DNA from: Sphingopyxis sp. PAMC25046
Lineage (GTDB): Bacteria; Pseudomonadota; Alphaproteobacteria; Sphingomonadales; Sphingomonadaceae
DNA length: 64,000 bases
Direction: 5' to 3'
Assembly: GCF_004795895.1 (NCBI RefSeq)
Contig: NZ_CP039250.1
Coordinates: forward strand, 2,108,001-2,172,000
Shown: positions 1 to 8,057 of the stretch, piece by piece
How the letters are laid out: every line of letters begins with the position of its first letter
Position numbering within the stretch: the stretch's first letter is position 1
Position numbers and translations under genes: made by a program
The notes under the pieces: generated by a model
Databases searched by the model: none
The model's input: only the letters and a program-made list of their open reading frames with translations
What the model was told of the DNA's origin: nothing

Positions 1-358
1 GGCTGATCATGCTGCGGATGCCGTTATGGCCCGCCGCGCCGCCGCCCTGCTTCACCTTGACCTTCATCGGCGCGAGATCGAGTTCGTCGTAAAAGGCGGT
101 GACGTCCTGCGGCGTCAATTTGTAGAAATCCATTGCGGCGCGCACGCTGCGACCGCTTTCGTTCATGAAGGTGCCGGGTTTGAGCAGCAGGATGCGCTGC
201 GATCCGATGCGGCCTTCCTGGATCCAGCCCTGGAATTTCTTGGCTGGCGCGGGAAAGTCGTAAAAGTCGGCGATGACGTCGGCGGCCATGAAGCCGACAT
301 TGTGACGGTGCATCGCATATTTGGGCCCCGGATTGCCGAGGCCGACCCAGAGCTGCAT
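1..358 (-). CDS. pth: Peptidyl-tRNA hydrolase, partial (3' end outside window)
   Basis: Pth frees tRNA from peptidyl-tRNAs that drop off the ribosome, in the cytosol. The minus-strand reading frame from an ATG at 358 begins MQLWVGLGNPGPKYAMHRHN, which carries the family signature GLGNPGxxYxxxRHN; the His that follows is the catalytic base in characterised Pth. A later FMNxSG motif (around residue 65) and YDELD (around residue 90) also fit. About 119 codons are present, so roughly the last third of a normal 190-residue enzyme lies beyond the left edge. It sits 68 bp downstream of rplY on the same strand, a pairing common in proteobacteria, which suggests co-transcription. Confidence 0.95.
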   Translation of the reverse strand, partial: MQLWVGLGNPGPKYAMHRHNVGFMAADVIADFYDFPAPAKKFQGWIQEGRIGSQRILLLKPGTFMNESGRSVRAAMDFYKLTPQDVTAFYDELDLAPMKVKVKQGGGAAGHNGIRSMIS

Positions 359-389
359 GATCCTGTCTTTCCCGGGTCCTGTCGTTGGC

Positions 390-414
390 GGCCCCTTCCG
401 CGCGGAAAGGGGCC
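390..414. other. GC-rich hairpin between rplY and pth
   Basis: The bases 390-401 and 402-414 form an almost perfect inverted repeat (GGCCCC/GGGGCC outer stem, TT/AA, CCGC/GCGG inner stem, one bulged A at 406). No T-run follows it in the direction of transcription, so it is not a textbook Rho-independent terminator. It may be a processing or attenuating structure between the two genes. The structure is seen in the sequence; the role is inferred. Confidence 0.4.
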
Positions 415-426
415 GTCCGAACGATA

Positions 427-1080
427 TTAGGCTTCGTCGCCTTCGGCGGCGGGCGCTTCGCCTTCGGCAGCTTCGCCTTCGTCCTTCGTCGTATCGCCGT
501 CGCTCGACTTGAGCGCCGACGGGGCGACGATGGTTGCGATGGTGAAGTCGCGGTCGGTGATCGCGCTTTCGACACCCTTCGGCAGAGTGACGTTGCTGAT
601 GTGGATCGAATCGCCGACGTCGAAGCCGGTGACGTCGATCGCGATCTCGTCGGGGATCTTGTCCGCGTCGCAGACGAGTTCGAGTTCGTGACGAACGATG
701 TTGAGCACGCCGCCGCGCTTCAGACCCGGCGAGGCTTCTTCGTTCTGGAACGAGACCGGCACGGCGACCTGGACGGTCGCGCCCTTGGCGATGCGCAGGA
801 AGTCGGCGTGGATCGGGCGATCCTTGACCGGGTGGAACGCGACGTCCTTGGGCAGCGTCCGGATCTGCTTGCCGCCGACGTCGATCATCACGACCGAGTT
901 CATGAAGTGACCCGTCATCAGCTGCTTCATCAGCAGCTTTTCCTCGACGTGGATCATCAGGGGTTCTTCCTTGCCGCCATAGACGACGGCGGGAACACGA
1001 CCTTCACGACGCAGTTCACGCGAGGCTCCCTTGCCTCCGCGTTCGCGCGTCTCGGCCGTCAGCGTCAGCTGATCGCTCAT
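427..1080 (-). CDS. rplY: 50S ribosomal protein L25/general stress protein Ctc
   Basis: L25 binds 5S rRNA in the large ribosomal subunit. The 217-residue product is the long Ctc/TL5 type: an N-terminal L25 beta-barrel (about residues 5-95, with [12 protein letters not shown] near the start), then a TL5 domain (about 100-190), then an acidic Ala/Glu/Asp-rich tail of about 25 residues. The longer form is usual in alphaproteobacteria. The start at 1080 is supported by a GGAGA ribosome-binding site 6 bases upstream. The next gene on the strand is pth. The acidic low-complexity tail is probably disordered. Confidence 0.96.
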   Translation of the reverse strand: MSDQLTLTAETRERGGKGASRELRREGRVPAVVYGGKEEPLMIHVEEKLLMKQLMTGHFMNSVVMIDVGGKQIRTLPKDVAFHPVKDRPIHADFLRIAKGATVQVAVPVSFQNEEASPGLKRGGVLNIVRHELELVCDADKIPDEIAIDVTGFDVGDSIHISNVTLPKGVESAITDRDFTIATIVAPSALKSSDGDTTKDEGEAAEGEAPAAEGDEA

Positions 1081-1189
1081 AGTATTTCTCCGAGATTCGG
1101 TTACACAGTTCCGCCACGCCTCCAGGGATGACCATGACGGAAGCCGGGGCGCTTAGCCGGGAAGCGGCGGAATTGCAAGCGCGACGCGC

Positions 1190-2089
1190 TTATTGAACCC
1201 GTGTCACCTTGAACCCGTTGGCCGCGACCATCGCAGGCACGCCGTCGGAGCCGACCAGGTGCCCGGCGCCCACTGCCACCAGTACGGTCCCCCGCTGCGC
1301 CATCCGCCGCTTGATCCACGCGCTCCAGCGGCGGTTGCGGTCGGTGATGATCGCCTTGCGCGCGGCGGGCACGCTGTCGATATCCTCGTTGATCACCTTT
1401 TCGAGTGCCGCGACGTCGGCGCGGCCCCATGCCGCGGTCAGTGCGCCGACCTCCTTCACCGCATCCCCCGCATCCTCGGCGGCTCGCGTGAGCAGGATGC
1501 GCTGGGTTTGCGGATCGAGCGTTTCGAACAGCATCAATTGCTCGCGCGCGGTCTCGAAACCCCCGATCGGCTTACCTGCGGCCTCGAACTTCTCCGTGAG
1601 GCCCGTTTCGACGCCATCGGCCGATGACAGGCCCGCATTCTGTGCGACGCGCTGGCCCATCAGGACCATCACCGCCCAATCATCGAGGCCGTCCTCGCCG
1701 AAGCTGCGGCCGCTCGCTTCGAGCGCGCGAAAGCCGGTCAGCGCTTTCCCCGTCAGCCGTGCTTCAATCGCAAGGGGAGTTTCGCGCGGAGCGAGCGTCC
1801 GGAACATCTCGCCCGCGGCCGCGAGTTCGGCAGGCGACAGCTCCATCATCAACTCGTCGGCCGCCGCGATCGCGCCCGCCACCCGGCCCGTCTCCCATTC
1901 GGTGCCTCGCGGCAGTGCGTGCATCGTGCCGAGGATATAAATCTTCGTATCGGCGTCCGCGACCAGCCACATCGCCGGCCGTGCTTCGAGACCCATCTCG
2001 GCGGTCCCGCAGGCGGTCAACAGCAATGGCGAAAGGGCCGCCGCGATGCGGCGACCCCATCGTCCGGATCGAGACGCCGGTAGCCTCAA
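1190..2089 (-). CDS. TraB/GumN family putative lipoprotein (downstream copy)
   Basis: This is a member of the TraB/GumN (Tiki-like) family, whose characterised animal relatives are metalloproteases; the bacterial role is unknown. Family hallmarks are the N-terminal ILGTMHALP (the GxxH motif) and a C-terminal GAGHLVG. The start chosen is a TTG at 2089 that overlaps the TGA stop of the upstream paralogue, giving a short basic N-terminus, a hydrophobic stretch and a lipobox-like LTAC, so the mature protein may be a lipoprotein of the periplasmic face. The product is 299 residues. Longer in-frame extensions upstream would run deep into the neighbouring gene and lack a signal sequence. It is probably translated by coupling with the paralogue before it. 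Confidence 0.85.
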   Translation of the reverse strand: MRLPASRSGRWGRRIAAALSPLLLTACGTAEMGLEARPAMWLVADADTKIYILGTMHALPRGTEWETGRVAGAIAAADELMMELSPAELAAAGEMFRTLAPRETPLAIEARLTGKALTGFRALEASGRSFGEDGLDDWAVMVLMGQRVAQNAGLSSADGVETGLTEKFEAAGKPIGGFETAREQLMLFETLDPQTQRILLTRAAEDAGDAVKEVGALTAAWGRADVAALEKVINEDIDSVPAARKAIITDRNRRWSAWIKRRMAQRGTVLVAVGAGHLVGSDGVPAMVAANGFKVTRVQ

Positions 2090-3033
2090 TATTCCACCCG
2101 TTTCACCGTCAGGCCGCGTTCCTTCAGATAATCCTGCACGCTGTGCTCGCCCGCGAGATGCCCGGCGCCGACCGCGACGAACACGGTTCCCGGCTGGTCC
2201 ATCCGTGCCTTGAGCTGGTCGGCCCAGCGCGCGTTGCGATCCCAGAGCAAGGTTTTGGCGAGTTCGGGCGTCGCCGCCAGGCTCTCGTTCATCGCGGTGG
2301 CGAGGCCGTCGGGGTCGCCCTTCGCCCACAGCAGCACCATCTTGTCGAGCTGCGGTCCCAGCTTGTCGAGATCCTTCACCACCGCATCGAGGAAGGCGAC
2401 TTGCTGTGTTTCGGGCAGCGTGTCGAAGAAACCGAGCTGTTCGGTCAGCGTTTCAAGCCCCGTCACCGGCTTGCCCGCCGCCTTTGCAAAGCTCGTCAGC
2501 CGCTTTTCGGCGCCCTGTTCGGGATCATAGCCGAGCTTGGTGAGCGGCAGAACCGAAAGGGTAATCGCCGGAAACCACGGCTCGAACATGTCGAACTGCG
2601 CCGGGGACAAGCCGAGGCTTGTCATCGCAGCCTGATAGGCCTTGAGCTGCTCCGGATCGAGTCGCGACGACAGCGTCTTGCCGCTCTGGTCGATCGCCAG
2701 CGGCATCATCACTTTGGCCACTTCGGGCTGATCCTCGGGCATAACGATTTCGAGCATCAACTGGTCGGAGGTGTCAAACGCGGTCTTTACCGCTTCGTCG
2801 AACCAACCGAGCCCGGGCTTCAGCACATGGACGGTGCCGAAGAGGTAGATGGTCGTATCGTCGTCCTTCATCACCCACAGCGCGGGATCGGCATCGGTCG
2901 TGGCCGGCGCTGGTGCGCTTGTCGCCGCAGCGGGTTCGGCGGCGGAGGCGAAATTGCCGCCGGGGATCAGCGCGCATTGCGCGAAGGGGATGAACGCGCA
3001 GGTGGCAGCAAGCGTCTTGAACCATTTTTTCAC
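2086..3033 (-). CDS. TraB/GumN family exported protein (upstream copy)
   Basis: This second TraB/GumN protein is a paralogue of the gene that follows it. It has the FGTVHVLKPG motif in the N-terminal third and GAGHLAG near the C-terminus, with the acidic and aromatic pattern of the family between them. I start it at a GTG (3033), because GAGAGG lies 7 bases upstream and the product then begins with a typical signal peptide (VKKWFKTLAATCAFIPFAQC). An ATG at 3051 adds six residues and cannot be excluded. After the signal comes an Ala/Pro/Thr-rich linker. Its stop overlaps the TTG start of the next copy by four bases, so the pair is one transcription unit. Its role is not known. Confidence 0.88.
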   Translation of the reverse strand: MKKWFKTLAATCAFIPFAQCALIPGGNFASAAEPAAATSAPAPATTDADPALWVMKDDDTTIYLFGTVHVLKPGLGWFDEAVKTAFDTSDQLMLEIVMPEDQPEVAKVMMPLAIDQSGKTLSSRLDPEQLKAYQAAMTSLGLSPAQFDMFEPWFPAITLSVLPLTKLGYDPEQGAEKRLTSFAKAAGKPVTGLETLTEQLGFFDTLPETQQVAFLDAVVKDLDKLGPQLDKMVLLWAKGDPDGLATAMNESLAATPELAKTLLWDRNARWADQLKARMDQPGTVFVAVGAGHLAGEHSVQDYLKERGLTVKRVEY

Positions 3034-3110
3034 GGGAAAGCCTCTCTTCATGGCGTCTTGTGGCCGGTGGCAGGGGAAAAGGGGAGCAAAAAAGGGGAAG
3101 GCCCTTTCAG

Positions 3111-3743
3111 TCAGCGGAATTTCAGCCACAGCCAGACGATGGCGTTTACGATCAACGAAAATGCGAACAGCGTCATGATATCGACCGGCGGCGCCAGCGC
3201 GGCGCGATGCAGCACCCACCAGGCCGGGGCGGGAAAGATGAAGGCGTACCAACCGGCAACGCAGGCCCACAGCCATGCGCGTTCTTCATGATCGTCGATC
3301 GAGCGATGGTAAAGGACCATGCCGATTGCCAATCCGGCAATCCACAATAGCGATGCGCCGACTGCGAAACCGGGGCTGAGCGAACCGCTGGCGAGCGTTT
3401 CGGTCATTCCGCGCCCGGGCGGCTGGTCGGCGACCAGCCAACCGCCGACGATGCCGCCGATCACTGCGCAAAAGCCGAGTGCAAGCCAATAGCGCTGCTT
3501 GCGGGGCGAAAGGCCTTGCCAAGTCGGCCGGTAGCGGCGGGCGTAGATGGCAAACGCGAAGATGGCGAAGACGACCGCGGCGAGCGGGCCGACCCAGGCG
3601 GGAAGGGGCGTGCCGCCGCTGTCGAGCGTGGCCTGATTGTGGCCCGCAAAGCCACCGAGCAGCCCGGCGGCGATCAGTGTGATTATGATCGGCCAGCCGA
3701 TCAGAGCCGCGAGGCTGCGCGGCTTCGTGTCGTCACGCGACAT
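3111..3743 (-). CDS. Multi-pass membrane protein paired with an XRE regulator
   Basis: This is a 210-residue integral membrane protein of no recognised function. Hydrophobic stretches suggest about six membrane segments, starting with WPIIITLIAAGLLGGFAG and ending with a segment just before the C-terminal LKFR. The ATG at 3743 lies inside the last codons of the preceding HTH gene (11-base overlap), so translation is probably coupled. Small XRE regulators followed by a membrane protein of this kind recur in bacteria; the regulator usually controls its own operon. A longer start at 3767 would lie further inside the regulator and is less likely. Confidence 0.8.
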   Translation of the reverse strand: MSRDDTKPRSLAALIGWPIIITLIAAGLLGGFAGHNQATLDSGGTPLPAWVGPLAAVVFAIFAFAIYARRYRPTWQGLSPRKQRYWLALGFCAVIGGIVGGWLVADQPPGRGMTETLASGSLSPGFAVGASLLWIAGLAIGMVLYHRSIDDHEERAWLWACVAGWYAFIFPAPAWWVLHRAALAPPVDIMTLFAFSLIVNAIVWLWLKFR

Positions 3744-3948
3744 CGTCGCCCCCCATATATCCATCATCGAAAATCTCCTCGATCGGCATTTCGAACAGCC
3801 GCGCCAATTTGAAGGCGAGCGGGAGCGAAGGATCGTATTTCCCCGTTTCGATCGCGTTCACCGCCTGCCGCGAGACATCGAGCCGGTCGGCGAGTTCCGC
3901 CTGGCTCCAGTTTCGCATCGCGCGCAGCACTTTCAGCTTGTTGTTCAT
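3733..3948 (-). CDS. Small XRE/Cro-type HTH transcriptional regulator
   Basis: The 71-residue protein is almost entirely one helix-turn-helix domain of the Cro/C1 type: LKVLRAMRNWSQAELADRLD followed by VSRQAVNAIETGKYDPSLPL, the recognition-helix pattern of YozG/YgzD-like regulators. It has no separate ligand domain. It overlaps the downstream membrane-protein gene by 11 bases and is probably its cotranscribed regulator. The target operator is not identified. It is first in a minus-strand run that continues into the two TraB/GumN genes after a 77-bp gap. Confidence 0.92.
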   Translation of the reverse strand: MNNKLKVLRAMRNWSQAELADRLDVSRQAVNAIETGKYDPSLPLAFKLARLFEMPIEEIFDDGYMGGDDVA

Positions 3949-4181
3949 CGGCGCCTCGCCAGCATTTCCGTCCGAAAGACCATGGCCTTCCCATAGACAT
4001 CAATATGTCGCGATAGGGGAATTATTTGATCGTCCTTTCGAACGGTGGGGGCAAAGACCGGATCGGACATTCGCTCCGGCGACAAGAGACTGGAGCGCCG
4101 TCGCATGGAGGGCGCTCCAGCCCAAGTCGCCAGCCGTCACCGGGGAGGCACGGCGCGAGCGAAACCGTCCGGATCCCGTCG

Positions 4182-4511
4182 TTACCGGGTGGTGTCGATC
4201 ATCAGCAGCGCAAGCTTTATTTCGTTCTGCGCCTGCGCGACGGCGCGTTCGACCTGCAGTTCGGCTTTCCCGATCGCATTCGATGCGCATGCCGACTGGC
4301 GAGCCCGCTCGGCAGTGCCGCGAAGGCCCGAGCGGCAAACGCTCCGCGCGGCGGTCTTGATGCGGGTGTCGAGGCGTTCGCGATCCGCCGTGCGGGTCAG
4401 GTCGAGGTCATCGATGCGGACTTCGACAGCGGCGTTTTCGCGCTCACCGGCCAGAGCGGGCGTGCCAATGACGGCGAGCGAGAGAGCGAGAGTTAGCGTC
4501 CGGGTCATCAT
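4182..4511 (-). CDS. UrcA family secreted protein
   Basis: UrcA-family proteins are small secreted proteins of unknown function, common in sphingomonads and caulobacters. The product has a cleavable signal peptide (MMTRTLTLALSLAVIGTPALA) and then the family core: a VRIDDLDLT strand, a short helix, and AARSVC with a second Cys further on, likely forming a disulfide. The ATG at 4511 is preferred over the ATG at 4517 because AAGGAG ends 7 bases before 4511 but only 1 base before 4517. It is transcribed divergently from glyQ, and the shared intergenic region carries repeated GACCTGAC elements. Confidence 0.85.
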   Translation of the reverse strand: MMTRTLTLALSLAVIGTPALAGERENAAVEVRIDDLDLTRTADRERLDTRIKTAARSVCRSGLRGTAERARQSACASNAIGKAELQVERAVAQAQNEIKLALLMIDTTR

Positions 4512-4547
4512 ATCCATTCTCCTTGAATCGAGCGGTCGTGGTTAACT

Positions 4548-4640
4548 TGACCTGTCTTTATGTCAGGTGTCCATGACTATATGTCGCGGTTCGCTGACCA
4601 TGTCAACAAGACCTGACAAAAAGTTTTGGAGACCTGACTA
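4548..4640. promoter_or_regulatory. Cluster of GACCTGAC-type repeats in the urcA-like/glyQ divergent region
   Basis: Related elements recur here: GACCTGTC (4549-4556), TGTCAGGT (4561-4568, inverted), ACCTGACA (4611-4618) and GACCTGAC (4631-4638). The copy at 4561 and the copy at 4611 are perfect 8-base inverted partners. The stretch is more AT-rich than its surroundings and lies between two divergent genes, so it is a plausible operator or promoter array. No regulator is identified; the repeats are seen, the role is inferred. Confidence 0.4.
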
Positions 4641-4744
4641 GGGCGCGCGTTTTCGCGGCATGGCGAACGGCGCGGAGCCTTGACCATGCGCCGCCGCTGG
4701 GCCAATGCGGCGGCGATTTTTGCACCTGCGAAGGAATTGCGGCC

Positions 4745-5668
4745 GTGGCCGACGGGGCGGACAAGACACCACTCAGCTTTCAGGACATGATCCTGACGCT
4801 GCACAATTACTGGAGCGCACGCGGCTGCGCCATTTTGCAGCCATATGACATGCGCGTGGGGGCAGGGACATTCCACCCCGCGACGACCTTGCGCAGTCTC
4901 GGTCCCGAGCCGTGGAACGTCGCCTATGTCCAGCCGAGCCGGCGCCCGACCGATGGCCGCTATGGCGAGAACCCGAACCGCCTCCAGCATTATTACCAGT
5001 ATCAGGTCATCCTGAAGCCGTCGCCCGCCGACCTGCAGGAGCAATATCTCGGCTCGCTGGCCGCGATCGGGATCGACCCGCTGCTCCACGACATCCGCTT
5101 TGTCGAGGACGACTGGGAATCGCCGACGCTCGGCGCGTGGGGGCTGGGCTGGGAAGTCTGGTGCGACGGCATGGAAGTCACCCAGTTCACTTACTTCCAG
5201 CAGATGGGCGGTTTCGATTGCAAACCCGTCGCGGGCGAGCTGACCTACGGGCTCGAGCGGCTCGCCATGTATATCCAGAATGTCGACAATGTGTACGACC
5301 TGCGCTTTTCGGACGCGGTCGGCGATGTCGCGGCGGTGAGCTATGGCGACGTGTTCCTCGAGAATGAACGCCAATTCTCGAAATGGAATTTCGAGGTTGC
5401 CGATACTGACACCCTGTTCGCAGGCTTCAAGGCCGCCGAGGAAGAGTGCAAGCGCGCGATCGAGGCGGGCGTGCCGCTCGCGGCCTATGACCAGGCGATC
5501 GAGGCGAGCCATTTGTTCAATCTCCTGCAGGCGCGCGGCGTGATCAGCGTGCAGGAACGCGCGAACTATATGGCGCGCGTGCGCGACCTCGCGAAGGGGA
5601 GCTGCAAGGCGTGGATCGACAGCCAGTCCGACAACTGGACCGCAAAATATCCGGGGTGGACGCTGTGA
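4745..5668 (+). CDS. glyQ: Glycyl-tRNA synthetase alpha subunit
   Basis: GlyQ is the catalytic subunit of the bacterial alpha2beta2 glycyl-tRNA synthetase, which charges tRNA-Gly with glycine. The 307-residue product matches the family throughout: [31 protein letters not shown] and [20 protein letters not shown] in the N-terminal class II core, then [19 protein letters not shown] and [12 protein letters not shown]. The start is a GTG at 4745. Its TGA stop overlaps the GTG start of glyS (GTGA), so the subunits are translationally coupled. Confidence 0.98.
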   Translation: MADGADKTPLSFQDMILTLHNYWSARGCAILQPYDMRVGAGTFHPATTLRSLGPEPWNVAYVQPSRRPTDGRYGENPNRLQHYYQYQVILKPSPADLQEQYLGSLAAIGIDPLLHDIRFVEDDWESPTLGAWGLGWEVWCDGMEVTQFTYFQQMGGFDCKPVAGELTYGLERLAMYIQNVDNVYDLRFSDAVGDVAAVSYGDVFLENERQFSKWNFEVADTDTLFAGFKAAEEECKRAIEAGVPLAAYDQAIEASHLFNLLQARGVISVQERANYMARVRDLAKGSCKAWIDSQSDNWTAKYPGWTL

Positions 5669-7863
5669 CCGACTTTCTTCTTGAACTGCGCAGCGAGGAA
5701 ATCCCGGCGCGGATGCAGGCCAGCGCACGCGCCGAACTCGAAAAGCTGTTCCGTGCGCAGCTGAGCGCCGCGGGCCTCGAAGCGGGCGATCTCACCATCT
5801 GGTCGACGCCGCGCCGCCTCGCGCTGATCGCGCGCGATCTGCCCGAGGCGACCGCCGCGGTCAGCGAGGAACTCAAGGGCCCGCGCAGCAGCGCGCCGCC
5901 GCAGGCGCTCGAAGGCTTTCTTCGCAAGACCGGCCTGACGCAGGACCAGCTCGAAGACCGCGATGGCGTCTATTTCGCCGTGATCGACAAGCCCGGCCGC
6001 GCGACCGTCGAAGTGCTCGCCGAGGCAATCCCCGCAATCGTCCGCGCGTTTGCCTGGCCGAAGTCGATGCGCTGGGGCAAGGAAAGCGCGAGCAGCGAAA
6101 GCCTGCGCTGGGTGCGTCCGCTGTCGGGCATCGTCGCGATCTTTGGCGAAGAACTGGTTCCGTGTGAGATCGGCGGCATCGCCAGCGGCTTCGCGACGCG
6201 CGGGCACCGCTTCCACTGCCCGGGCGAGATCACGATCGGTTCGGCGGCGGACTATGCCGAAAAGCTCCGCGCGTGCCACGTCATCGTCGACCATGAAGAA
6301 CGTCAGTCGATCGTCCGCGACGGCGCCGCCAAGGCTGCGGCCAACGCCGGGCTGACGCTCGTCGAGGACGAGGGGCTGGTGATCGAGAATGCCGGCCTCA
6401 CCGAATGGCCGGTGCCCTTGCTCGGCCGTTTCGATGAAGCGTTCCTCGAAGTGCCGCCTGAGGTCATCCAGCTGACGGCGCGCGTGAACCAGAAATATTT
6501 CGTCGTGAACGGCGCCGACGGCAAGCTCGCCAACGGCTTCGTCTGCACCGCGAATATCGACGCAAAGGACGGCGGCGCAGAGATCGTCGCGGGCAACCGC
6601 AAGGTGCTGGCGGCGCGGCTGTCGGACGCGCGCTTCTTCTGGGAACAGGACCAGAAAAAGACGCTGGCGCAGCATGCCGAGAAGCTCGCGAATATCACCT
6701 TCCACGAAAAGCTGGGGACCGTTGCGGACAAGGTCGAGCGCGTCGCCAAGCTCGCCGAATGGCTGGCGAGCGAAGGCATCGTTCCGAACTGCGACCCTGC
6801 GCTTGCGCGGCACGCGGCCGAACTGGCGAAGGCCGATCTCGTCACCGAAATGGTCGGCGAATTCCCCGAATTGCAGGGCCTGATGGGCGGCTATTACGCC
6901 CGCGCCGAGGGCCTGCCCGATGCGGTCGCTGACGCGATCCGCGACCATTACAAGCCGGTCGGGCAGGGCGATGACGTGCCGACCGCGCCGGTGACCGTGG
7001 CTGTGGCGTTGGCGGATAAGCTGGATACGCTGGTTGGCTTTTTTGCTTATGGTTTGAAGCCAACGGGATCAAAAGATCCGTTTGCCCTTCGACGAGCGGC
7101 GATCGGGGTAATCCAACTGCTAGTGGCTGAAAATACCCGTCTGCAGCTAGGCGAACCGTTGTTTCAGCATGCGATCCATTTGCTCAAAAGATCAGAACCT
7201 TCGCTCAGCAAAATCGCTGCTGGATTGTTCAATCAGTTAAAGTCCAGCTTTGGCGAATCCGCTGCAAACGCCATGCTCGTTACCGCTTTGCGAACTTCAA
7301 TGCCGAGCGCAACTGAAGAGGGCCACAAGATTGTGATGAAGGCAGTGGAAGGAACGACCGACCTCCTCGACTTCTTCGCCGACCGCCTCAAGGTCCAGCA
7401 ACGCGAAGCTGGTGTCCGCCATGACCTGATCGACGCGGTGTTCGCTCTCGGCGGCGAAGACGATCTCGTTCGCTTGCTCGCGCGCGTGAAGGCGTTGCAA
7501 GCCTTCATGGCGACGGATGACGGCACCAATCTGCTCGCGGGCTACAAGCGCGCGGCGAATATCCTGAAACAGGCGCGCGAGGTGAACGGCACCGCCGCCG
7601 CGACACCGCCGACCGATGCCGACGCCGCTTTGCTCAAGGCACTCGACACCGCCGAACCCGCGGCTTCCGCGGCGGTCACTGAGGAGCGTTTCACCGACGC
7701 CATGGCCGCGCTCGCGTCGCTCCGCGCGCCGATCGACGCCTTTTTCGACGGCGTGATGGTCAACGATCCCGACGAAGCGGTCCGCGCCTATCGGCTCGGC
7801 CTGCTGTCACGCTTCACCGGCGCGGTGTATGGCGTCGCCGATTTCTCGAAGATCGAGGGATAG
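5665..7863 (+). CDS. glyS: Glycyl-tRNA synthetase beta subunit
   Basis: GlyS is the tRNA-binding beta subunit that partners GlyQ. The product starts [18 protein letters not shown], the usual family start, at a GTG that overlaps the glyQ stop; GGGGTGG lies 5 bases upstream. Family landmarks include [41 protein letters not shown] and DPFALRRAA. At 732 residues it is longer than the 689-residue E. coli protein. The extra length lies mostly after the DPFALRRAA motif (about residues 480-565), where the DNA (about 7000-7370) changes to AT-richer codons before returning to normal. The C-terminal region resembles an anticodon-binding DALR-type domain. Confidence 0.97.
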   Translation: MTDFLLELRSEEIPARMQASARAELEKLFRAQLSAAGLEAGDLTIWSTPRRLALIARDLPEATAAVSEELKGPRSSAPPQALEGFLRKTGLTQDQLEDRDGVYFAVIDKPGRATVEVLAEAIPAIVRAFAWPKSMRWGKESASSESLRWVRPLSGIVAIFGEELVPCEIGGIASGFATRGHRFHCPGEITIGSAADYAEKLRACHVIVDHEERQSIVRDGAAKAAANAGLTLVEDEGLVIENAGLTEWPVPLLGRFDEAFLEVPPEVIQLTARVNQKYFVVNGADGKLANGFVCTANIDAKDGGAEIVAGNRKVLAARLSDARFFWEQDQKKTLAQHAEKLANITFHEKLGTVADKVERVAKLAEWLASEGIVPNCDPALARHAAELAKADLVTEMVGEFPELQGLMGGYYARAEGLPDAVADAIRDHYKPVGQGDDVPTAPVTVAVALADKLDTLVGFFAYGLKPTGSKDPFALRRAAIGVIQLLVAENTRLQLGEPLFQHAIHLLKRSEPSLSKIAAGLFNQLKSSFGESAANAMLVTALRTSMPSATEEGHKIVMKAVEGTTDLLDFFADRLKVQQREAGVRHDLIDAVFALGGEDDLVRLLARVKALQAFMATDDGTNLLAGYKRAANILKQAREVNGTAAATPPTDADAALLKALDTAEPAASAAVTEERFTDAMAALASLRAPIDAFFDGVMVNDPDEAVRAYRLGLLSRFTGAVYGVADFSKIEG

Positions 7864-7878
7864 AAGGAACCTCTCATT

Positions 7879-7958
7879 CCGTTCGTGTCGAGCGAAGTCG
7901 AGACACCGGGAAGGCGAGCACAAACGATGGGCATCTCGACTTCGCTCGATGCGAACGG
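7879..7958. repeat. REP-like palindrome between glyS and ppdK
   Basis: The arm 7879-7903 (CCGTTCGTGTCGAGCGAAGT and five more bases) is matched in inverted orientation at 7934-7958 with 23 of 25 positions identical, separated by 30 bases. This is the form of a dispersed extragenic palindrome. The core CGAGCGAAGTCGAGA is one I associate with sphingomonad intergenic repeats; that is recall, not a search. It could act as a transcript-end structure for glyS. Confidence 0.75.
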
Positions 7959-8057
7959 AGTAGGGGTGATTTGAACCGAACGAAGTAAAACTGAATCGAC
8001 GATAAGCATACTCCACCCTATCCAGCCGCAACCTCCTCCCCGGGGCAGCAGGAGCAT

